Program-made: the position numbers and the translations under genes
Assembly: GCA_963769745.1 (NCBI GenBank)
Contig: CAVYNB010000017.1
Location: forward strand, 1-64,000
DNA: 64,000 bases
Direction: 5' to 3'
Origin: JALORV01 sp963769745
GTDB taxonomy: Bacteria > Pseudomonadota > Gammaproteobacteria > Burkholderiales > Burkholderiaceae_F
In this document: piece after piece, positions 34,157-43,140 of the stretch
Numbering within the stretch: position 1 is the first letter of the stretch
Layout of the letters: each line of letters opens with the position of its first letter
Notes under the pieces: generated by a model
The model's input: only the letters and a program-made list of their open reading frames with translations
What the model was told of the DNA's origin: nothing
Database searches by the model: none

Positions 34157-35701
34157 CTACATCGTCGCGCCGAGTTGCCACGGAACAAATTCGCTCTGGC
34201 CATAGCCGAAGCGTTCACTCTTGGTTCTTGCGCCCGACGCGGTGGCGAGGACCAGTTCGAGCAGGCGTTCGCCCAGCTGCTCGATCGTGGCCGCACCGTC
34301 GGCAATCTCACCGCAGTTCAGATCGATGTCCTCTTCCTGGCGCTGCCACAGCTCGCTGTTGGTTGAGAGCTTCAGCGACGGCGACGGCGCGCAGCCATAG
34401 GCCGAGCCGCGTCCGGTCGTGAACACGATCATGTTCGCACCGCCGGCGACCTGCCCGGTCGCGGACACCGGGTCGTAGCCCGGCGTGTCCATGTAGACGA
34501 AGCCATGCTTGTCGACCGGCTGCGCATACTCGTAGACATCGACCAGGTTCGTGGTGCCGCCCTTCGCGACGGCACCGAGCGATTTTTCGAGGATCGTCGT
34601 CAGCCCGCCCGCCTTGTTGCCGGGCGACGGGTTGTTGTTCATCTCACCGTGATTGCGCGCCGTGTAATCCTCCCACCACTTGATGCGGGCGATCAGCTTC
34701 TCCCCGACCTCGCGCGACACCGCGCGCCGGGTCAGGAGGTGCTCGGCGCCATAGATCTCCGGTGTCTCCGACAGGATCGCGGTGCCACCGTGCGCGACCA
34801 GCCGGTCGACCGCGTTGCCGAGCGCCGGATTGGCCGTGATCCCGGAATAGCCATCCGAGCCTCCGCATTGAAGGCCGAGCATCAGGTGGCTCGCAGGCAC
34901 TGCCGTGCGCTCGACGCGGTTCGCGGCCGGCAGCATCTCGCGCACCAGTGCGACACCGCGCTCGATCGCCTTGGCCGTGCCGCCCACGTCCTGCATGTTG
35001 TAGCGGGCCATCCGATCGCTCTCTTTCAGGCTCTCCGCGCCGAAAAGAGAAGTGATCTGATTGGCTTCGCAGCCCAGCCCGACGAAGACCACCGAGGCCA
35101 TGTTCGGATGGCGCGCGTAGCCGGCCATCGTTCGACGCAGGACCTGCATGCTCTCGCCCATGTCCATCCCGCAGCCGGTGCCGTGCGTCAGTGCGACAAC
35201 CCCGTCGACGTTCGGATAGTCCGCAAGCGCGTCGGGAAAGATATCGCGGCGAAAGCGGTCGGCGATGGCGCGCGCGACCGTTGCGGAGCAGTTCACGCTC
35301 GACAAAATGGCGACGTAGTTACGCGTGGCGACCCGGCCGTCGGCACGTACGATGCCCATGAACGTGGCGGGCGTGGTCACGGTGGGCGCTGGACGAACGT
35401 CGGCGCAGAACGCGTAGTCGCGGGAAAAGGCACCGTGCTCTTCACCGATGCCGAGGTTGTGCAGATGCACGTGCTCGCCCGGCCGGATCTCGCGCGTCGC
35501 GAAACCGATGATCTGGTTGTAACGCCGCACCGGAGCGCCCACCGCCAGCGCGCGCGTCGCGACCTTGTGGCCGGGAGGCACAAGCCCGCTCACCGTGATC
35601 CCCTCGGACTTGATCAGCGTGCCCGACACCAGCTGCCGACGTGCGATCACGACATCGTCGGCCGGGTTGAGACGAAGGACCAGCGGAACTTCCTGCAGCA
35701 T
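34157..35701 (-). CDS. UxaA-family sugar-acid dehydratase (altronate/galactarate dehydratase type)
   Basis: A 514-aa dehydratase that removes water from an aldonate or aldarate to give the 2-keto-3-deoxy acid. The N-terminal SAF domain (about residues 1-90) is followed by UxaA domains with the metal or cluster-binding blocks HGTGCGMDMGE, GLGCEANQI, LGLQCGGSDGYSGITANPALG and EMNNNPSPGNKAGGL. I chose the ATG at 35701. Upstream codons run into the dctM end. It sits inside a TRAP operon, so its substrate is probably what the transporter imports. D-altronate, galactarate and related acids cannot be separated by sequence here. Confidence 0.88.
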   Translation of the reverse strand: MLQEVPLVLRLNPADDVVIARRQLVSGTLIKSEGITVSGLVPPGHKVATRALAVGAPVRRYNQIIGFATREIRPGEHVHLHNLGIGEEHGAFSRDYAFCADVRPAPTVTTPATFMGIVRADGRVATRNYVAILSSVNCSATVARAIADRFRRDIFPDALADYPNVDGVVALTHGTGCGMDMGESMQVLRRTMAGYARHPNMASVVFVGLGCEANQITSLFGAESLKESDRMARYNMQDVGGTAKAIERGVALVREMLPAANRVERTAVPASHLMLGLQCGGSDGYSGITANPALGNAVDRLVAHGGTAILSETPEIYGAEHLLTRRAVSREVGEKLIARIKWWEDYTARNHGEMNNNPSPGNKAGGLTTILEKSLGAVAKGGTTNLVDVYEYAQPVDKHGFVYMDTPGYDPVSATGQVAGGANMIVFTTGRGSAYGCAPSPSLKLSTNSELWQRQEEDIDLNCGEIADGAATIEQLGERLLELVLATASGARTKSERFGYGQSEFVPWQLGATM

Positions 35702-35715
35702 TGCTCCTCCTCTCA

Positions 35716-37122
35716 CTACAGAAACTGCCGCGGCAGCCACAGGCTGATCGTCGGCACGTAGGTCACCAGACCGAGGCTCACCAGCAGCGGCAGCAGCCAC
35801 GGCAGGATCGCCATCGTCGTGCGCTCGATCGAAAGCTTCGCCACGCGCGCCAGCACGAACAGCACCAGGCCCATTGGCGGGTGCAGCAGGCCGATCATCA
35901 GATTCAACACCATGATGAGCCCGAAGTGGACCGGGTCAATGCCCAATTGATGGACGATCGGCAGCAGGATCGGCACCAGGATCGTGATGGCAGCGGTCGG
36001 CTCGAGAAAGCAGCCGACGAACAGCATCAGAAGGTTGGCCAGCAGCAGGAACATCCACGGGTCGGTCGTGAACGCCAGCACCCAGCCCGCGATCATCTCG
36101 GTGGTCTTGGTCACCGTCAGCATCCAGCCGAAGATCGACGCCGCCGCCACGATCAGCAGCACGATCGAGGTGGTCTCGATCGTGTCCATCGAGACCTTGA
36201 TCAGCAACTTCCAGTTGAGCGAGCGGAACCAGAAGATGCCGAGGAAGAGCGACCACACGCACGCCGCGATCGCCCCTTCGGTGGCGGTGAAGACACCGGC
36301 CGTCATGCCGCCGATCAGCAGCACCGGTGTCATGATCGGCAGCACCGCGTTGAACCGGAAGACGCGATCGGCGAGCAGCAGGACCGCCAGCGTGGCCGCC
36401 ACCGTGGGTACGTGCGGCAGTCCCGCCTTGGTGGTCAACAGCCAGATGACGACCGGAAACAGCGCCACGACCAGCAATTCCGTCAGCGCCTTGATGATGC
36501 GCGCCCACTCGAAGCGGATGTCGCCGCCCCACTTGTTCTTGTGCGCGAAGTACGCCACGGTGAGCATCATCAGCAGCGCCATTACCGCGCCGGGCAGGAT
36601 GCCGGCGAGGAACAGTGCGCCGACCGAGACGTTGGCGAACATCGCATAGATCACGAACGGCAGCGACGGCGGGATGATCGGACCGAGTGTGGCGGACGCG
36701 GCCGTCACGCCGACGGCGAACTCAGCGCTGTAGCCGTGGTCCTTCATCGCCTTGATCTCGATCGTGCCCAGCCCGGCGGCGTCACCGATCGCGGTGCCCG
36801 ACATGCCGGCGAAGATCATCGAGCCCAGCACATTGACGTGGCCGAGCCCGCCGCGCAGCCAGCCGACCAGCGCAAGCGCAAAGTTGTAGATGCGATTCGT
36901 GATCCCGGCCGAGTTCATCAGGTTGCCGGCGAGGATGAAAAACGGCACCGCCAGCAGCGGGAAGGAATCAATGCCGTTGACCATGCGATGGATGACGACG
37001 AAGTCCGGCACCATGCCGGTCGCCATCACGAAGATCAGCGATGAGCCCGCCATTGCAATGGCTACGGGGACGCCTGACCCCATCAGGCCGAGAAACAGCA
37101 GCTTGAATGCGCCCGGGCCCAC
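35716..37122 (-). CDS. dctM: TRAP transporter large permease
   Basis: A 468-aa, twelve- to thirteen-helix permease that drives Na+-coupled uptake of the acid delivered by the receptor. Signature blocks are AMAGSSLIFVMATGMV, GMSGTAIGDAAGLGTIEIKAM, SATLGPIIPPS and FLEPTAAITILVPILLP. The start is a GTG 2 nt after the dctQ stop, implying coupling. Confidence 0.95.
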   Translation of the reverse strand: MGPGAFKLLFLGLMGSGVPVAIAMAGSSLIFVMATGMVPDFVVIHRMVNGIDSFPLLAVPFFILAGNLMNSAGITNRIYNFALALVGWLRGGLGHVNVLGSMIFAGMSGTAIGDAAGLGTIEIKAMKDHGYSAEFAVGVTAASATLGPIIPPSLPFVIYAMFANVSVGALFLAGILPGAVMALLMMLTVAYFAHKNKWGGDIRFEWARIIKALTELLVVALFPVVIWLLTTKAGLPHVPTVAATLAVLLLADRVFRFNAVLPIMTPVLLIGGMTAGVFTATEGAIAACVWSLFLGIFWFRSLNWKLLIKVSMDTIETTSIVLLIVAAASIFGWMLTVTKTTEMIAGWVLAFTTDPWMFLLLANLLMLFVGCFLEPTAAITILVPILLPIVHQLGIDPVHFGLIMVLNLMIGLLHPPMGLVLFVLARVAKLSIERTTMAILPWLLPLLVSLGLVTYVPTISLWLPRQFL

Positions 37123-37124
37123 GT

Positions 37125-37721
37125 CTAACGACCCGTCGCGACAGGTAGCTCGCCGTGTGCATCGGCGAGTTCAGGCTGTTCGAGCACGGAGGCTCCGCGT
37201 CTCCAGTTGAGCCGCGCGACGTCGAGCGCACGCCATGTCATCAGCACGAAGCCGGCCAGCACCACGGAATACATCAGGCCGATGGGCAGGTCGACGACCG
37301 CCATGCGCTGGCTGCCGATGCGCTGCATCAGGAGATAGGTCAGCCAGCTCGCGTAGCCGAAGAACGCGATACGCACGATATCGACCAGCGTCGACATCAC
37401 GCGCATCAGCCGCTTCGGCAGGATGCGGTAGAAGAAGTCGACCTGGATGTGGTTGTTCTTGCGCACACTGACCGCGGCGCCGATGAACACGGTGCAGATC
37501 AGCAGGTAGCGCGCGATCTCCTCGGTCCAGCCGGCCGAGTCGTTCAGGGCGTAGCGAGTGAAGAACTGCAGAAAGACGGTGCCGGCGAGCAGCCAGAAGA
37601 AGACGAAGGAGATCCAGTCCTCGAAGTGATAGACGGCGAGGTCGATCGGTTCATCATGGACATCGAACTCGCCACTTGCGGTGAGCACGTGTTCCTGCGG
37701 TCCTTCAGTCGTCGGCTGCAT
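37125..37721 (-). CDS. dctQ: TRAP transporter small permease
   Basis: A 198-aa four-helix membrane protein that partners DctM. Helices lie near residues 34-54, 72-92, 110-130 and 147-167. The family motifs FTRYALNDSAGWTEEIARYLL and NNHIQVDFFYRILP are present. It follows the GntR regulator by 51 nt on the same strand. Confidence 0.93.
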   Translation of the reverse strand: MQPTTEGPQEHVLTASGEFDVHDEPIDLAVYHFEDWISFVFFWLLAGTVFLQFFTRYALNDSAGWTEEIARYLLICTVFIGAAVSVRKNNHIQVDFFYRILPKRLMRVMSTLVDIVRIAFFGYASWLTYLLMQRIGSQRMAVVDLPIGLMYSVVLAGFVLMTWRALDVARLNWRRGASVLEQPELADAHGELPVATGR

Positions 37722-37772
37722 GCGTTCTCATTGCGGTGCGGAGGACACCGCTCACGGGTCTTGTCTGCTGCG

Positions 37773-38483
37773 TCAGTTCCGCGCGCCGGCACTCCAGCTA
37801 CGCTGGAAGCGCCGCGCCGCGGCATCCATGTGGCGTCGCATCGCCGCGCGCGCGCCGCTGGAATCATGATCTTCGATGGCGCTCATCACGGCGTTGTGTT
37901 CCGCGATTGCGGCGGCCCACAGGTCCGGCGTGTCAAAGTGGCGTTCGAGCCGCAGGAAGAGTGGGCCGGTACGCTGGTCCCAGAGCGTGCGCACCGCCAG
38001 CGCCAATGCACTGTTGCCGCTGCCCTCGGCGATCTCGAGGTGAAAGCGGCGGTCGTTGTCGAGCGGCATCACGGCGCGCCGTCGGTCACGCTCCATCGCC
38101 GTCAGGGCGGCCCTCATACGCCGTATCTGCGCAGGACTTGCCTGGCGCGCGGCCAGCGCGGCGCACTCGGACTCCAGCAGGCGGCGCGCCGAGATCAGTT
38201 CAAAGGGTCCGGAATCCCCCGGCAGGGGATCGACACTGCGCGCCGCCGGCCGCCGCTGCGTGACGTACACGCCCGAGCCGACACGCACTTCGACGTAGCC
38301 CTCGACCTCGAGCGCGATCAGCGCTTCGCGCACGGACGGGCGGCTGACCTCGAGCTGGCGCGCGAGGTCGCGCTCGGGAGGCAGGCGTTCGCCGGGCTTG
38401 TATTCGCCACGGCGGATCAGCTGGGCGATCTGTTCAGCGATGCGGCGGTACAGCCGCTGCGATTCGACGGCCTTGATCGGCAT
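37773..38483 (-). CDS. FadR/FCD-type GntR transcriptional regulator of the catabolic cluster
   Basis: A 236-aa regulator. The winged helix-turn-helix is at about residues 10-75 (GERLPPERDLARQLEVSRPS). The FCD effector domain covers about 95-225 with the metal-binding set D144, H148, H196 and H218. I chose the ATG at 38483 because it fits the family start. The next upstream frame crosses the operator. The gene heads the dctQ-dctM-uxaA-dctP run and diverges from an SDR gene. A palindromic TGGTCAGACCA in the shared promoter region is the likely binding site and suggests autoregulation. Confidence 0.93.
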   Translation of the reverse strand: MPIKAVESQRLYRRIAEQIAQLIRRGEYKPGERLPPERDLARQLEVSRPSVREALIALEVEGYVEVRVGSGVYVTQRRPAARSVDPLPGDSGPFELISARRLLESECAALAARQASPAQIRRMRAALTAMERDRRRAVMPLDNDRRFHLEIAEGSGNSALALAVRTLWDQRTGPLFLRLERHFDTPDLWAAAIAEHNAVMSAIEDHDSSGARAAMRRHMDAAARRFQRSWSAGARN

Positions 38484-38567
38484 GGCGGGGGTACGCTCCC
38501 GGGCGTATTGAATTGTCGTCGGCAGGCTGGACAGCGAAGAGCAGCGCCGCTTACACTGCCGCGCACT

Positions 38568-38588
38568 GGTCAAGTGGTCAGACCAATT
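38568..38588. promoter_or_regulatory. Candidate GntR operator, copy 1
   Basis: The palindrome TGGTCAGACCA (38575-38585), of the FadR-subfamily TGGTNNNACCA type, sits in the 171-nt spacer between the regulator and the divergent SDR gene. The whole 21-nt element recurs at 54385-54405 with a single change at the palindrome centre. An extra TGGTC half-site lies at 38567-38571. Confidence 0.8.
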
Positions 38589-38608
38589 GCGCGGCTAGCT
38601 TCACATGC

Positions 38609-38622
38609 ACACCCCGGGGTGT
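38609..38622. other. 14-bp perfect palindrome upstream of the SDR gene
   Basis: ACACCCCGGGGTGT is self-complementary and lies 24 nt past the operator and 32 nt before the SDR start codon. It may be a second protein-binding site or a leader hairpin. No match is seen at the other operator copy. Confidence 0.4.
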
Positions 38623-38654
38623 CAAGCCGCGGCAGAAAGCAGCGGAGGAACGCG

Positions 38655-39389
38655 ATGGCGGGGCGTTTGCAGGGCAAGTCGGCGCTGGTGACGGCCGCCG
38701 GCCAGGGCATGGGGCGTGCCGCCGTGGCGGCCTTCGCCCGCGAGGGCGCGCGCGTCACCGCCACCGACCTGAAGCCCGAACTGCTGGCAGCCCTGCCGGA
38801 AGGCGTTGCCACGCTCGGTCTCGATGTCCTTGACGATGGCGCCGTGCAGGACTTCGTCGGCCGACTCGGCGCCGTCGACATTCTCTTCAATTGCGCCGGT
38901 ACCGTGCACCAGGGCACGATCCTCGACTGTTCGGTCGCCGACTGGGATTTCAGCTTCGATCTCAACGTCCGCAGCATGTTCGTGCTGACCAAGGCAATGC
39001 TGCCGCGGATGATCGCCGCCGGCGGCGGCGTGATCCTCAACATGGCCTCGGTGCTGGGTGCCCACAAGGCGGCACCCAACCGCCTCGCCTACGCGGCGAG
39101 CAAGGCCGCGGTGGCCGGCTTCACGCGTGCGCTGGCGATCGACCACGTCAAACAGGGAATCCGCGTCAACTGCGTCTGTCCGGGCACCGTGGACACGCCA
39201 TCGCTCGGGGATCGCATCCAGGCCTTTGCTGATCCGGTGCAGGCGCGCAAGGACTTCATCGCGCGCCAGCCGATGGGACGGCTCGCAACAGCCGAGGAGA
39301 TCGCCGAAACGTTCGTCTATCTCGTCTCCGACGAGTCGTCGTTCATGACGGGTCAGGCGATCTTCGTCGACGGGGGGATGAGTCTCTAG
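38655..39389 (+). CDS. SDR-family dehydrogenase, possibly 2-keto-3-deoxy-aldonate dehydrogenase
   Basis: A 244-aa classical short-chain dehydrogenase. The NAD-binding loop is TAAGQGMGRAA near residue 14. The NCAG motif follows near 79, with Ser in the NMASV strand and catalytic YAASK. A GGAGGAA ribosome binding site lies 4 nt before the ATG. The family resembles enzymes that oxidise 2-keto-3-deoxy-L-fuconate or related acids to 2,4-diketo acids. The following FAH-family gene would then cleave that product. Specificity is inferred from context only. Confidence 0.88.
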   Translation: MAGRLQGKSALVTAAGQGMGRAAVAAFAREGARVTATDLKPELLAALPEGVATLGLDVLDDGAVQDFVGRLGAVDILFNCAGTVHQGTILDCSVADWDFSFDLNVRSMFVLTKAMLPRMIAAGGGVILNMASVLGAHKAAPNRLAYAASKAAVAGFTRALAIDHVKQGIRVNCVCPGTVDTPSLGDRIQAFADPVQARKDFIARQPMGRLATAEEIAETFVYLVSDESSFMTGQAIFVDGGMSL

Positions 39390-39392
39390 TAG

Positions 39393-39422
39393 CGGGCAAA
39401 AGTGCACACCTACTTTTGCCCG
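39393..39422 (+). other. 11-bp perfect stem-loop between SDR and FAH genes
   Basis: CGGGCAAAAGT and ACTTTTGCCCG pair perfectly around an 8-nt loop, starting 4 nt after the SDR stop codon. It is directly followed by a terminator-like hairpin. Confidence 0.6.
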
Positions 39423-39433
39423 GTTTGGATCAG

Positions 39434-39466
39434 AAAAAATCGCTGGCGGAGCCAGACGATTTTTTT
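39434..39466 (+). terminator. Terminator-like hairpin between SDR and FAH genes
   Basis: AAAAAATCG-CTGGC pairs with GCCAG-A-CGATTTTTT (14 bp, one bulge, GGA loop), ending in seven T. The A- and T-tracts on both sides allow function in either direction. The FAH start codon is only 30 nt further on, so this would attenuate rather than end the operon unless an undetected promoter follows. Confidence 0.6.
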
Positions 39467-39496
39467 CATCACAACTGCAATGAAAAGGCGGGTCTC

Positions 39497-40342
39497 ATGA
39501 AACTGTTGCGCTTTGGACCGGCGGGGTTTGAGAAACCGGGGCTGCTGGACCGGCAGGGACGCTTGCGCGACCTGTCGGGGGTTGTCGAGCATGTGACGAG
39601 CGAGCACCTGTCGGACAAGGGGCTGGCGAAGCTGGCAAAGATCAACCCGGAGTCTCTGCCACTGGTGGCTGGAACGCCGCGCCTGGGCGTGCCGTATCTG
39701 GGGATCAGCAAGTTCATCGCGATCGGACTGAACTACGCCGACCACGCGGCCGAGTCCGGCGTGCCGGTGCCGAGCGAGCCGATCCTGTTCTCGAAGGCGA
39801 CCACCTGCATCAACGGCCCCAGCGACGACATCGTCATCCCGCGCAGCTCGACCAAGACGGACTGGGAGGTCGAACTCGGCGTCGTGATCGGCACCAAGGC
39901 CCAGTATGTCGTCAAGGATGAGGCGCTCGATCACGTCGCCGGCTACTGCGTGATCAACGATGTCTCGGAGCGAAACTTCCAGCTCGAGCGTGGCAGCCAG
40001 TGGGACCGCGGCAAAGGCTGCGACACCTTCGGTCCGATCGGCCCTTACCTCGTCACGCGCGACGAGGTGCCCGATCCGCAGAACCTCGACATGTGGCTCG
40101 ACGTCAATGGCCAGTCGATGCAGCGCGGCAACACACGCACGATGGTCTTCGGCGTCGCGCACCTCGTCAGCTACGTCAGCCAGTTCATGACGCTGCTGCC
40201 AGGCGACATCATCACGACCGGCACGCCGCCGGGCGTCGGCATGGGGCGCAAGCCGCCGCAGTACCTGAAGTCCGGCGATGTCGTCACGCTCGGCATCGCC
40301 GGGCTCGGCGAGCAGCGGCAACGCGTACGCGCGCACGCCTGA
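39497..40342 (+). CDS. Fumarylacetoacetate hydrolase-family enzyme (2,4-diketo-3-deoxy acid hydrolase type)
   Basis: A 281-aa FAH-fold enzyme. It starts MKLLRFGPAGFEKPGLLD, as in proteins annotated as ureidoglycolate lyase or 2,4-diketo-3-deoxy-L-fuconate hydrolase. Metal ligands are in DWEVELGVVIG and NDVSERNFQ. The TTGTPPGVGMGRKPPQYLKSGD block closes the active site. In a non-phosphorylating L-fuconate or L-rhamnonate route this enzyme releases pyruvate and lactate. The neighbouring SDR and dehydratases support that class of pathway, not a specific sugar. Confidence 0.88.
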   Translation: MKLLRFGPAGFEKPGLLDRQGRLRDLSGVVEHVTSEHLSDKGLAKLAKINPESLPLVAGTPRLGVPYLGISKFIAIGLNYADHAAESGVPVPSEPILFSKATTCINGPSDDIVIPRSSTKTDWEVELGVVIGTKAQYVVKDEALDHVAGYCVINDVSERNFQLERGSQWDRGKGCDTFGPIGPYLVTRDEVPDPQNLDMWLDVNGQSMQRGNTRTMVFGVAHLVSYVSQFMTLLPGDIITTGTPPGVGMGRKPPQYLKSGDVVTLGIAGLGEQRQRVRAHA

Positions 40343-40346
40343 GCGC

Positions 40347-41417
40347 GTGGCCGGTGACACTTTCGCCGCGCCGGCGTTGCGCCAACTCTCCGCCCGTGCG
40401 CTGACGTCCTGGGCGGCCGATTGCCTGGCGCGCGTCGGCGTCGACAGCGTCGATGCCACCACGGTCGCACGTGCGCTGGTGCAAACCAGCCTCTGGGGTA
40501 TCGACTCGCACGGCATTGCCCGCCTCGGCCACTACCTGAGCCGCATCCGGGCCGGGTCGATTGCGCCCGTGCCTGCGCTGCGCCTCACGTCAACCGGGCC
40601 CTGCACTGCGCAGCTGGACGGCGGACACGGCCTCGGCATCGTCGTTTGCACTGCCGCCATGGCGCATGCGATCGAACTCGCCCGGACCAATGGCGTCGGT
40701 ATCGTCGGCATCGGCGAGTCGTCGCACTGCGGCGCGATCGGCCTGTACACGCGCCAGGCGACCGCCGCGGGGCTGATCGGCTTCGCATTCACGCATGCCG
40801 ATTCGATCGTCGCGCCTGCCGGCGGTGCGCAGAAACTGCTCGGCACCAATCCGCTGTCGATCGCATTCCCGAACGCTGACGGCCCGCCCATCTGTCTCGA
40901 CATGGCCACGAGTTCGATCGCCTGGAACCGCGTGATGAACGCGCGCCGTGAGGGTCACGCCTTGCCCGCGTCCGTCGCGATCGACCAGAGCGGCACGCCG
41001 ACCCGGAATGCGCACGATGCGGCGGCGCTGCTGCCCCTGGGCGGCAGCGAGTACGGTCACAAGGGCTATGCGCTCGCCTTGATGATCGATCTGCTGTGCG
41101 GGCCGCTCAATGGCATGCCGTTCGCCGATCGCATTCCGCCGATGTTTGCCGACCTGCACGCGCAGCGGCACCTCGGTTCGCTCGTGATGGCGCTCGACCC
41201 GATGCGATTCGCGGGCGGTCCGACACTTGCCCTGACGGTGCGCGAACTGATCGCCACGCTGCGGCGCCAGCCCGGCGACGTGCAGTACCCCGGCGAGCCC
41301 GAGGCGAGGCGCGAGGCCATACGCACGCGTGAAGGCATTCCGGTCGAGCCGGGGTTATGGAACGAATTTGCCGACTGGTCGGCTCGCCTGGGACTGCCGT
41401 TGCCGGAGGAACAGTGA
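40347..41417 (+). CDS. Ldh_2-family (malate/L-lactate type) NAD(P)-dependent dehydrogenase
   Basis: A 356-aa protein of the type 2 malate/L-lactate dehydrogenase family, a non-Rossmann NAD(P) fold acting on 2-hydroxy acids, delta-1-piperideine-2-carboxylate or sugar acids. Family blocks are WGIDSHGIARLGHYL, GIGESSHCGAIGLYT, SIVAPAGGAQKLLGTNP and EYGHKGYALALMIDLL. I place the start at a GTG 4 nt after the FAH stop. The stop overlaps the next start (GTGA). A second, frame-broken member lies at 55220-56276. Confidence 0.87.
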   Translation: MAGDTFAAPALRQLSARALTSWAADCLARVGVDSVDATTVARALVQTSLWGIDSHGIARLGHYLSRIRAGSIAPVPALRLTSTGPCTAQLDGGHGLGIVVCTAAMAHAIELARTNGVGIVGIGESSHCGAIGLYTRQATAAGLIGFAFTHADSIVAPAGGAQKLLGTNPLSIAFPNADGPPICLDMATSSIAWNRVMNARREGHALPASVAIDQSGTPTRNAHDAAALLPLGGSEYGHKGYALALMIDLLCGPLNGMPFADRIPPMFADLHAQRHLGSLVMALDPMRFAGGPTLALTVRELIATLRRQPGDVQYPGEPEARREAIRTREGIPVEPGLWNEFADWSARLGLPLPEEQ

Positions 41418-42349
41418 AGCGCGACCTGCTGCTGGTATCGCCGATCCACGGGCCGAGTCAGGCGCACCTCGAGGCCGTCTACGAAGTGCACCACCTGTGG
41501 GAAGCCACCGACCGCGAAGCCCTGCTGGAGCGCATTGCCCCACGCGTCGAGATCCTCGTGACGACCGGCGGTGCCGGTGCGTCGCGGGCCCTGATGGAGC
41601 ACCTGCCGCTGCTGCGCCTGATCGCCTGCTTCGGCGTTGGCGTCGACGCGATCGATCTCGTGGCAGCGCGCGAACGCGGCATCGCCGTCACCAATACGCC
41701 GGACGTACTGACCGACGATGTCGCCGATCTCGCCATCGGGCTGATGCTGGCCACGATGCGCGGCATCGCCGCCGCCGACCGCTACGTGCGCGCCGGCCGC
41801 TGGCTGCGCGGCGCCATGCCCGTGCAGAAGAAGGTGACCGGCAAGGCGCTCGGCATCGTCGGCATGGGGCGTATCGGCCAGGCCATCGCAGTGCGGGCGG
41901 CGGCCTTCGGCATGTCGATCGCCTGGACCGGTCCGCGCGCGAAGGATCTGCCCTGGCGCTACGAGCCCGACCTCGCCGCACTTGCCCGCCACGCGGACGT
42001 GCTGATCGCGGCCTGCCCGGGCGGTGCGTCGACCCAAGGCCTGATCAGCCGCGCCGTGCTGGAGGCGCTCGGTCCCCGGGGTGTGTTCGTCAACATCGCG
42101 CGCGGCTCGGTCGTCGATGAAGCCGCTCTGGTCGAACTGCTGTCGACCGGGGAGCTTGGCGGAGCCGGGCTCGATGTCTTCGTCGACGAGCCCAACGTAC
42201 CCGAGGCGCTGTTCACTCTTGAAAGCGTTGTTCTGCAGCCGCACCAGGCCAGCGCCACGCGCGAAACCCGCTCCGCGATGGGGCAGCTGGTCATCGACAA
42301 CGTCGCGGCGTTTGTCGCGGGGCAGCCACTGATCACTCCGGTGCCGTGA
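41414..42349 (+). CDS. D-2-hydroxyacid dehydrogenase (glyoxylate/hydroxypyruvate reductase type)
   Basis: A 311-aa NAD(P)-dependent enzyme interconverting 2-hydroxy and 2-keto acids. The Rossmann motif GIVGMGRIGQAI is near residue 147. The catalytic Arg lies in NIARGSVVDE, then Glu, then His in LQPHQASATRET. I chose the GTG at 41414, which overlaps the upstream stop as GTGA and has GGAGGA 5 nt before it. It probably handles a glycolate, glycerate or lactate product of the pathway. Confidence 0.88.
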   Translation: MKRDLLLVSPIHGPSQAHLEAVYEVHHLWEATDREALLERIAPRVEILVTTGGAGASRALMEHLPLLRLIACFGVGVDAIDLVAARERGIAVTNTPDVLTDDVADLAIGLMLATMRGIAAADRYVRAGRWLRGAMPVQKKVTGKALGIVGMGRIGQAIAVRAAAFGMSIAWTGPRAKDLPWRYEPDLAALARHADVLIAACPGGASTQGLISRAVLEALGPRGVFVNIARGSVVDEAALVELLSTGELGGAGLDVFVDEPNVPEALFTLESVVLQPHQASATRETRSAMGQLVIDNVAAFVAGQPLITPVP

Positions 42350-42356
42350 GGAAACG

Positions 42357-43121
42357 ATGGTCCCCGACTTGAAAGGCAAAGTCGTACTGGTCACCGGCGC
42401 CAGTACCGGCATCGGTGCTGCGGTGGCTCAGGCGTTCGGCGCTGCCGGCAGCACGGTCGTCGTGCACTATCACGCAAGTGAAGCCGCGGCGCGCGCAGTC
42501 GTGGCTGCGATCGAGGCCGACGGCGGCCGCGCCCATGCCCTTCGAGCCGATGCTACGCAGCCCGAGCAGATGGTCGACCTGGTGCGAACCGCGGTGGATC
42601 GCTGCGGCCGGCTCGACGTGCTGGTCAACAACGTGGGCGATCTTGTGCGCCGCTGCCCGATCGCCGACAGCACCGAGGAGTTCTTCGATGCCGTGGTCGA
42701 TCTCAACGTGCGTTCGGTCGTCACGACCAGCCGCGCCGCGATCCCGCAGTTTCGCGCGCAAGGACACGGCAACATCATCAATACGACGTCGATCGCGGCA
42801 CGCAACGGCGGCGGCCCGGGTTCGGTCCTGTACGCGAGTTCCAAGGCTTTCGTCAGCACCTTCACGCGCGGTCTGGCCAAGGAACTGGCACCGGACAACA
42901 TCCGCGTCAACGGCGTCGCACCGGGTGTCATCGTCACACCGCTGCAGGCGCGCCACACCAGCGCCGCACAGATGGAATCCTTCCGCGCTGCGGTGCCGAT
43001 GGGCCGGCTCGGCCGTGCCGAAGAGTGCACCGGGGCCTACCTGTATCTCGCGTCCGATGCCCTCAGTGGCTACGTCACCGGCCAGATCCTTGAAGTCAAC
43101 GGCGGACAGCTGATGCCGTAG
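42357..43121 (+). CDS. SDR-family oxidoreductase
   Basis: A 254-aa classical SDR. The cofactor loop TGASTGIGAAV is near residue 14, NNVGD replaces the usual NNAG, and Ser and Tyr are in NTTSIAARNGG and YASSKAF. The C-terminus is YVTGQILEVNGGQLMP. It follows the hydroxyacid dehydrogenase by 7 nt and ends the plus-strand run. FabG-like proteins in sugar clusters oxidise aldoses or aldonates. The substrate is unknown. Confidence 0.87.
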   Translation: MVPDLKGKVVLVTGASTGIGAAVAQAFGAAGSTVVVHYHASEAAARAVVAAIEADGGRAHALRADATQPEQMVDLVRTAVDRCGRLDVLVNNVGDLVRRCPIADSTEEFFDAVVDLNVRSVVTTSRAAIPQFRAQGHGNIINTTSIAARNGGGPGSVLYASSKAFVSTFTRGLAKELAPDNIRVNGVAPGVIVTPLQARHTSAAQMESFRAAVPMGRLGRAEECTGAYLYLASDALSGYVTGQILEVNGGQLMP

Positions 43122-43140
43122 CGTCCGCCTCGGTACAGTT

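Noticed and set aside
35701..37044. A plus-strand frame encoding a His/Gln/Arg/Asp-rich repetitive protein opposite dctM.
   Set aside because: It mirrors the hydrophobic codons of the DctM permease on the other strand.
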